Of a DNA stretch of 64,000 nt, positions 59,442-64,000 are shown piece by piece. Origin of the DNA: Nesterenkonia sp. E16_10 (GTDB lineage: Bacteria > Actinomycetota > Actinomycetes > Actinomycetales > Micrococcaceae); assembly GCF_017347085.1 (NCBI RefSeq), contig NZ_JADPSA010000029.1, forward strand, positions 62,001 to 126,000, in the 5' to 3' direction. How positions within the stretch are numbered: the first letter of the stretch is position 1; every line of letters begins with the position of its first letter. The notes beneath the pieces are model-generated. The model was not told where the DNA came from, searched no databases, and saw nothing but the letters and a program-made list of their open reading frames with translations. Made by a program: the position numbers and the translations under genes.

Positions 59442-59519
59442 TGTTCTCCAGTCCTGGACCGTGCTGGTCTGAACCCTGCTGTCCCGGACACCGGCACAGC
59501 TGACACAGCCGACACAGAT

Positions 59520-59565
59520 ACAGCTGCGGCCCCGCACCGATGGATCGGTGCGGGGCCGCAGCTGT
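59520..59565. terminator. Perfect 21-bp bidirectional terminator hairpin
   Basis: Arms at 59520-59540 and 59545-59565 pair perfectly over 21 bp around a TGGA loop; the stem is almost all G:C (ACAGCTGCGGCCCCGCACC at the left arm start). It lies between the VOC and glnA1 stops and ends transcription from both. Confidence 0.85.
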
Positions 59566-59582
59566 TGAAGCTCGGTGTCAGA

Positions 59583-61007
59583 TCAGACCGAGTAGTACAG
59601 CTCGAACTCATAGGGGTTCAGCCGCAGGTTCAGCGGAGCGATCTCTTCTTCACGCTTGTACTCGATCCAGGCCTTGACCAGGTCCTCGGTGAAGACCCCG
59701 CCCTCGAGCAGGAACTCGTGGTCGGCCTCCAGGGCCAGCAGCGCCTCTTCCAGCGAGCCGGGAGCCTTCTGGATGCTGGCAGCCTCTTCGGCGGGCAGCT
59801 CGTAGAGGTCCTTGTCGATCGGGTCTGCGGGCTCGATCCGGTTGCGGATACCGTCCAGGCCAGCCATCAGCTGTGCCGAGAAGGCCAGGTAGGGGTTGGA
59901 GGACGGGTCCGGTGCGCGGAACTCCAGGCGCTTGGCCTTCGGGTTCGCTCCGGTGATCGGGATGCGGATCGCCGCCGAGCGGTTGCCCTGCGAGTAGACC
60001 ATGTTGACCGGAGCCTCATAGCCCTTGACCAGGCGCTTGTAGGAGTTCACGGTGGGGTTGGTGAAGGCCAGCACGGCGGAGGCGTGCTTGAGCAGACCGC
60101 CGATGTACCAGCGGGCGGTGTCGGAGAGGTTCGCGTAGCCCTTCTCGTCGAAGAACAGCGGGCTGCCGTCGGTCCACAGCGACTGGTGGCAGTGCATGCC
60201 GGAGCCGTTCTCGCCGAAGATCGGCTTGGGCATGAAGGTGGCGGACTTGCCGAACTGATCCGCGGTGTTCTTCACGATGTACTTGAACTTCATCAGGTCA
60301 TCGGCAGCGTGGGTCAGGGTGTTGAACTTGTAGTTGATCTCCTGCTGACCGGGGCCACCGACCTCGTGGTGGGAGCGCTCGACCTCCAGGCCGACGGCGT
60401 CCAGCGCCACGCAGATCGCGTCGCGCAGGTCTGCGCTCTTGTCCTGCGGGCTGACCGGGAAGTACCCGCCCTTGGTGGCCATCTTGTGACCGAGGTTGCC
60501 GCCGGGGATCTCCTCGGAGGACTGCCAGGAGGCCTCATCGGAGTCCAGTGAGTAGAAGGAGGCATCCGGGCTGGACTGCCACTTCACATCGTCGAAAAGG
60601 AAGAACTCGGCCTCGGCGGCGAAGAACGCGGTGTCGGCGATGCCTGAGGCCTCGAGGTACTCCTCGGCCTTCTGCGCGACGCCGCGGGGGTCACGGGCGT
60701 AGGGCTCGCCGGTGCGCGGGTTCACGATCGAGAACGTCATCACCAGGGTCTTCTCCACGCGGTACTCGTCGAGGTACGCGGTGGTCACATCGGGGATGAG
60801 CTGCATGTCGGACTCGGCGATGCCCTGGAACCCTCGGATGGAAGAGCCGTCGAAGAGCTGTCCGTTCTCGAAGAAGTCAAGGTCAACGGTCTTGGCCGGG
60901 AGGTTGAAGTGGTGCTGAAGGCCAGGAAGGTCGGTGAAGCGGACGTCGACGAAGACGACATCCTCTTTCTCGATGAACTTCAGAACTTCGTCAGGGCTTG
61001 TGAACAT
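59583..61007 (-). CDS. glnA1: Glutamine synthetase GlnA1 (adenylylation-controlled type I)
   Basis: A 474-residue type I-beta glutamine synthetase. Motifs: [31 protein letters not shown] (catalytic Glu), [40 protein letters not shown], and the 2-fold [16 protein letters not shown]. The adenylylation site is present as [11 protein letters not shown] (Tyr modified by GlnE). This is the main enzyme for ammonia assimilation. ATG 61007 follows GAGGAG. A full GlnR-type box lies 80-117 bp upstream, so it should be nitrogen-regulated both at transcription and by GlnE. Confidence 0.96.
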   Translation of the reverse strand: MFTSPDEVLKFIEKEDVVFVDVRFTDLPGLQHHFNLPAKTVDLDFFENGQLFDGSSIRGFQGIAESDMQLIPDVTTAYLDEYRVEKTLVMTFSIVNPRTGEPYARDPRGVAQKAEEYLEASGIADTAFFAAEAEFFLFDDVKWQSSPDASFYSLDSDEASWQSSEEIPGGNLGHKMATKGGYFPVSPQDKSADLRDAICVALDAVGLEVERSHHEVGGPGQQEINYKFNTLTHAADDLMKFKYIVKNTADQFGKSATFMPKPIFGENGSGMHCHQSLWTDGSPLFFDEKGYANLSDTARWYIGGLLKHASAVLAFTNPTVNSYKRLVKGYEAPVNMVYSQGNRSAAIRIPITGANPKAKRLEFRAPDPSSNPYLAFSAQLMAGLDGIRNRIEPADPIDKDLYELPAEEAASIQKAPGSLEEALLALEADHEFLLEGGVFTEDLVKAWIEYKREEEIAPLNLRLNPYEFELYYSV

Positions 61008-61086
61008 ACGTCCGTGCTCCTCGTCAGGTGGCTGGGCTTGCGTGCGTCACTGGGATGAACGCTCAATCCCACGCTATGGGCCGGGC

Positions 61087-61124
61087 GTTTCCCGGCCATC
61101 ACGCAAATGTTTCCGTCATGTAAC
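61087..61124 (-). promoter_or_regulatory. Complete GlnR box upstream of glnA1
   Basis: Reading the minus strand from 61124: GTTAC, 6 bp, GAAAC, 6 bp, GTGAT, 6 bp, GAAAC. The a-b-a-b arrangement with exact 6-bp spacers matches the actinobacterial GlnR box (gTnAC-n6-GaAAC-n6-gTnAC-n6-GaAAC), with one mismatch in the third element (GTGAT). Pieces are at 61120-61124, 61109-61113, 61098-61102 and 61087-61091. The upstream GCAACTTAAGTTAC adds a further partial dyad. Confidence 0.8.
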
Positions 61125-61245
61125 TTAAGTTGCTCATGGGCCCGTGACAAGGCGTCCCCGGTCGGAGGAATAGACTGACCAGGGCCGTGCTCGTACGGCC
61201 ACATGTCAGACATCACTCTCTCATATCCGAGACAGAAGGAGATCT

Positions 61246-61677
61246 GTGGCGAAGAACGACGGCGCACCCCCCAACGGCTCCGCGGCGGGGGCGGAAGGAC
61301 CTCGATGGGCCGGGGACCAGCTGGGTCTGCCGGAGTCAGGTCCCGGCAGCATGGCGCCCTGGAGTCGACGCCTCCTCGCCCTTTTCATCGACTGGGGGAT
61401 CGCGACTGTGATCTCGATGGCCTTCTTCGGCGGCGATGAGCTGGTGACCCTGGGCATCTTCGCGGCCAGCCACATCATCCTGATCGGACTGCTCGGGGTG
61501 ACCATCGGCAAGCGGCTGATGCGGATCCAAGTGGTCCGCGGCCAGAACCTCCCGGGCCCGATCTTCTCCACGGTCCGCACACTGCTGCTGATGCTGATTC
61601 TTCCGGCCATCCTCATCGGGACCGACGGTCGCGGCGCCCACGATCGGGCGGCTGGCACCGTCCAGCTGCGCATGTGA
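61246..61677 (+). CDS. RDD family membrane protein
   Basis: A 143-residue protein with a soluble, Gly/Ala-rich N-terminus (residues 1-35), then the RDD domain: SRRLLALFIDWGIATVISMA (with the R...D pattern), GLLGVTIGKRLMRIQVVRGQ and the end HDRAAGTVQLRM. Three transmembrane helices. RDD proteins are small transporters or membrane proteins of unclear function. GTG 61246 follows AGAAGGAGAT. Its position next to glnA1 is also seen in mycobacteria. Its stop overlaps the EamA gene start (GTGA). Confidence 0.88.
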   Translation: MAKNDGAPPNGSAAGAEGPRWAGDQLGLPESGPGSMAPWSRRLLALFIDWGIATVISMAFFGGDELVTLGIFAASHIILIGLLGVTIGKRLMRIQVVRGQNLPGPIFSTVRTLLLMLILPAILIGTDGRGAHDRAAGTVQLRM

Positions 61678-62585
61678 GCGCCCCCGGACCCGCACGGGTC
61701 AGTCGACTCAGCGGTCGCCCGGGCCGCGGCCTGGCGGTGATCTGCGCCAGCGCGCTCAGCACCCAGTCCGGCGCCGCCGTCGGCTCGCTGGCCTTCAGCG
61801 GCCTCACCCCGGTCGGGGTGGTCGCGGCTCGCCAGCTGGTGGCCGCCACCGTCCTGCTGGCGATCGCCCGGCCGCGGTTCTGGCGCTTCACCGGCAGCCA
61901 GTGGTCGCCGGTGCTGCTGCTGGCCGTGTTCTTCGCCGGCATGAACACCGCGCTCTACGCCGCCCTGGACCGGCTGGGACTGGGCACCGCGGTGACCATC
62001 GAGTTCCTCGGACCGCTCGCCGTCGCCGTCCTCTCCTCCCGGCGCCCCCGCGACGGGCTGTGTGCCCTCATGGCCCTGACCGGAGTGGTGCTGCTGACCC
62101 GCCCGGGCCCCACGAGCGATCTGCTGGGCCTGGGCTTCGCGGTGCTCGCGGCGGGTTGCTGGGCCGGGTACATCCTGACCCACCGAGTGGTGGGCCAGCG
62201 CCTGGAGGGGGTGCAGGGCGTTGCGGTGGGCACCGCCATCTCGGCGCTGGGACTGCTGCCCATCGCTGCGGTGATCGTCTGGCAGCTGCAGCCGCCGCTG
62301 GAGGCGTTCCTCTTCGCCGCCGTCGCCGGAGTCCTGGCTTCGGCGGTGCCGTACTCCCTGGATCTCATCGTGCTGCGCCACATCTCTCCAGTGGTGTTCG
62401 GTCTCGGCATGTCCCTGCACCCGCTCTTCGCGGCGCTGATCGGGGCCGGCTTCCTGGCCCAGCACCTGCCGCTGATCGCCTGGGCCGGCATTCTGCTGGT
62501 GGTGCTGAGCAACGCGCTCACGCTCAGCGGCCCGCTCCGGCGGCCCCCGCCCCGCGTGCCGACCGATCCTGGTCCCTCGCATTGA
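61674..62585 (+). CDS. EamA/RhtA-like transporter
   Basis: A 303-residue DMT-superfamily exporter with ten helices. The landmarks GLTPVGVVAARQLVAATVLL, FFAGMNTALYAALDRLGLGT, AVTIEFLGPLAVAVLSSRRP and CWAGYILTHRVVGQRLEG match RhtA-type amino-acid (threonine/homoserine) exporters. The C-terminal repeat SAVPYSLDLIVLRHISPVVF and GLGMSLHPLFAALIGAGFLA fits too. Substrate not proven. GTG 61674 overlaps the RDD stop (GTGA), so the two are coupled. Confidence 0.9.
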   Translation: MSAPGPARVSRLSGRPGRGLAVICASALSTQSGAAVGSLAFSGLTPVGVVAARQLVAATVLLAIARPRFWRFTGSQWSPVLLLAVFFAGMNTALYAALDRLGLGTAVTIEFLGPLAVAVLSSRRPRDGLCALMALTGVVLLTRPGPTSDLLGLGFAVLAAGCWAGYILTHRVVGQRLEGVQGVAVGTAISALGLLPIAAVIVWQLQPPLEAFLFAAVAGVLASAVPYSLDLIVLRHISPVVFGLGMSLHPLFAALIGAGFLAQHLPLIAWAGILLVVLSNALTLSGPLRRPPPRVPTDPGPSH

Positions 62586-62608
62586 GGGCACATTGACAGG
62601 CTCTATCC

Positions 62609-62638
62609 TTGAAAGCCGATATTGCAGGCTGTAGCCTG
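62609..62638 (+). promoter_or_regulatory. Leaderless promoter with dyad operator before the SatD-family gene
   Basis: TTGAAA (62609-62614), 17-bp spacer, TAGCCT (62632-62637) and ATG at 62644, six bases later, so the transcript likely starts at the ATG. CAGGCT-GT-AGCCTG (62625-62638) is a perfect dyad covering the -10, and a half-copy CAGGCT sits at 62597-62602. A repressor site is likely. Confidence 0.6.
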
Positions 62639-62643
62639 TCTCT

Positions 62644-63300
62644 ATGTTTGTCGTCACCGCTGATCAGCGCCGCAGCACCGAGACCGGGGAGCGCGTCGAT
62701 GCCCTGATCGAGGAGCTCACACCCTGGAGCGCACGCCGGGAGAAGCAGATCGTGCTGCCGCTGGAGCGCACCGTGGGCGATGAGGTGCAGATCCTGCTGA
62801 GCAGCGCCGAGGCGGCGGTCGATCTCGCGCTGGCGCTGTGCCGCACCGAACTGTGGGCCGTGGGCATCGGGGCCGGAGCCGTGGAGCGCCCGCTGGGCGC
62901 CAGTGCTCGGGCCAGCTCCGGGAGTGCGTTCATCCAGGCCCGGTATGCCGTGGAGCGGGCCCGCAGCCGCACCGAACCGGTCCCGCTGGTGGTCCAGGGG
63001 GACCACCAGGACGCTGCCGTGGCCGCCACCGCGGTGCTGCAGCTGCTGGGCGGGGTGGTGCGACGACGCGCGGACACCGGCTGGGAGGTCAGCGACCTCA
63101 CGGCGCAGGGGCTCAGCCGAGCGCAGATCGCCGAGAAGCTCAGAATCACCGTGTCAGCGGTCAGCCAGCGGGCGCGCTCTGCGATGCTGGAGGAGGAGCG
63201 GCGCAGCCGACCTGTCGCGGCGGCCCTGATCTCCGCCGCCGCTGGTGAAGGCAGCTGGAGGATCGACCCTGCACAGGATCAAAAAGGTGGACATCTATGA
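62644..63300 (+). CDS. SatD-family protein with C-terminal HTH
   Basis: A 218-residue protein. MFVVTADQRRSTETGERVDA and LERTVGDEVQILLSSAEAAV match the SatD family, first described beside streptococcal sat genes. A C-terminal helix-turn-helix (about residues 150-190, LTAQGLSRAQIAEKLRITVS and AVSQRARSAML) is a clear DNA-binding domain. It likely autoregulates through the dyad in its promoter. ATG 62644 is leaderless. Its stop overlaps the next membrane gene (ATGA). The biological role of SatD-type proteins is unknown. Confidence 0.82.
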   Translation: MFVVTADQRRSTETGERVDALIEELTPWSARREKQIVLPLERTVGDEVQILLSSAEAAVDLALALCRTELWAVGIGAGAVERPLGASARASSGSAFIQARYAVERARSRTEPVPLVVQGDHQDAAVAATAVLQLLGGVVRRRADTGWEVSDLTAQGLSRAQIAEKLRITVSAVSQRARSAMLEEERRSRPVAAALISAAAGEGSWRIDPAQDQKGGHL

Positions 63301-63671
63301 CATGGCTTGTGATCTCGGCGGTGGTGCTGCTGTCCCTCGGCCTCTCGGCGTTTCTGGGCGTGTTCCTGGTGGGCTGGCTGCTGCGCCGGGTGGAGCCCGA
63401 GGGCTACGGTCCGGGCATCCTGCGCGGGGGGACCTGGATCGGGATCCTGGAAAGACTGGCGATCACCGGTGCGGTCTTCGGCGGCTATCCCGAGGCGATC
63501 GCGGTGGTCCTGGCGGTCAAGGGCCTTGGCCGCTACCCGGAGCTGCGCGCCTGGCAGGCCGACCAGCGCGCGAAGGCCACCGAACGATTCATCATCGGCA
63601 CCCTGGCCAGCTATATCTGGTCCGGTGCGGTGGGCCTGATCGGTGTGGCGGTGATCGGCGCGATCAGCTGA
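63297..63671 (+). CDS. Membrane protein paired with the SatD-family gene
   Basis: A 124-residue protein with three helices (MTWLVISAVVLLSLGLSAFL, WIGILERLAITGAVFGGYPE, IGTLASYIWSGAVGLIGVAV) and the conserved GYPEAIAVVLAVKGLGRYPE then ATERFIIGTLASYIW. The same module follows SatD-family genes in other actinobacteria. It is translationally coupled (ATGA), so SatD and this protein probably form a membrane-linked regulatory pair. The end overlaps the convergent partial gene by 8 bp. Confidence 0.78.
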   Translation: MTWLVISAVVLLSLGLSAFLGVFLVGWLLRRVEPEGYGPGILRGGTWIGILERLAITGAVFGGYPEAIAVVLAVKGLGRYPELRAWQADQRAKATERFIIGTLASYIWSGAVGLIGVAVIGAIS

Positions 63672-64000
63672 GCGCCCCACGCCGCCCGGTGAGCGACGTC
63701 GCGCCGGCTGGAAGCTCCGCGCCCTGGGTCAGCCGGCCCTCGATCGCGCGAGCCAGCTCGGCGGCGGCCGCGGGTGCGCGGTGCAGGTTCAGTGCGGGTT
63801 CGAACAGCTCCGCCTCCAGCAGCACGGTTCCGTATCGGGCGGAATCCACCACATCGATCCTGGCGTAGAGCGGGGTCTCGGTGCCGGTCCTTCGGGCCGC
63901 GGCGGCCAGGGCGCGCTCACCGAAGCCGATCTCTGCGGCGGTGGCCTGGACCAGCTGCGGATCCTCCAGGTAGGTGCCGCCGCGCAGACCTCCGCCGCGG
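63664..64000 (-). CDS. ATP-grasp (RimK/glutathione-synthetase-like) protein, C-terminus only
   Basis: The last 111 codons of a minus-strand gene that enters from the right edge. The visible part contains YARIDVVDSARYGTVLLEAE and LFEPALNLHRAPAAAAELAR, the Arg/Asp-x-x...(E)xELxEPxLxLH end typical of ATP-grasp ligases with a RimK-like fold. The body of the enzyme is outside the window, so substrate and start are unknown. It converges on the SatD-partner gene. Confidence 0.72.
   Translation of the reverse strand, partial: RGGGLRGGTYLEDPQLVQATAAEIGFGERALAAAARRTGTETPLYARIDVVDSARYGTVLLEAELFEPALNLHRAPAAAAELARAIEGRLTQGAELPAGATSLTGRRGALS

Overview
The window is high-GC, densely packed chromosomal DNA from an actinobacterium, most likely Micrococcaceae (Nesterenkonia/Arthrobacter-like). 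This rests on SD-led and leaderless starts, 4-base start/stop overlaps, a polyphosphate glucokinase, paired glutamine synthetases with glnE, a GlnR-type box, a Gram-positive LexA box and actinobacterial families (DUF3618, DUF6504, TupA-like ATP-grasp, actinobacterial holin). The genus is a guess; no rRNA is present. One tRNA (Val, anticodon UAC) was found, and no CRISPR array or intact insertion sequence.

Layout. 1-10 kb: a truncated small regulator with its membrane partner, a methyltransferase, two DUF805 membrane paralogues, a frameshifted cardiolipin-synthase-like gene, a CLC-type channel, an AzgA-type purine permease and a flavodoxin. 10.5-21.5 kb: a DNA-repair neighbourhood (LexA box, DUF6504, DnaE2-type polymerase; Ogt and Ada/AlkA; SRAP/HMCES protein) with transporters and a TupA-like ATP-grasp gene between. 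21.5-24.4 kb: an ion channel with an altered pore signature, a methionine aminopeptidase and small membrane proteins. 24.4-29.9 kb: a divergent thiol-redox locus (lipoprotein, CcdA-like, DsbA-like facing a CPVC membrane protein, BlaI-type repressor, M56 protease and DUF302) around an array of 16-bp-spaced dyads. 29.9-34.5 kb: CtaG, DUF2243, a heliorhodopsin, DUF1540, a GyrI-like protein and an aldo/keto reductase. 34.7-39.6 kb: an envelope-stress operon, then a GAF-ANTAR regulator flanked by 91-bp inverted repeats, and a CBS-like gene. 39.6-50.2 kb: housekeeping genes (DoxX, tRNA-Val, ppgK, map, MFS, panB, glnA2, glnE). 50.2-59.5 kb: an accessory block of oxidoreductases with local regulators (XRE/SDR, TetR/AKR, AdhP/AhpD-like, DJ-1, LLM, VOC). 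59.5-64 kb: glnA1 behind a complete GlnR box, RDD, EamA, a SatD-family pair and a truncated ATP-grasp gene.

How it works together. GlnA1 carries the adenylylation motif and GlnE is its modifying enzyme; GlnA2 lacks the motif. The accessory block sits between glnE and glnA1, genes that are close neighbours in Mycobacterium tuberculosis. The most unusual region is the BlaI/M56 thiol locus: a repressor, a membrane protease with an extracytoplasmic CxxC and DsbA/CcdA proteins share one operator array, which suggests (inference) a redox- or metal-sensing envelope system rather than beta-lactam resistance.

All calls come from reading the sequence and translations by eye. No database search was run, so family names rest on motif recognition.
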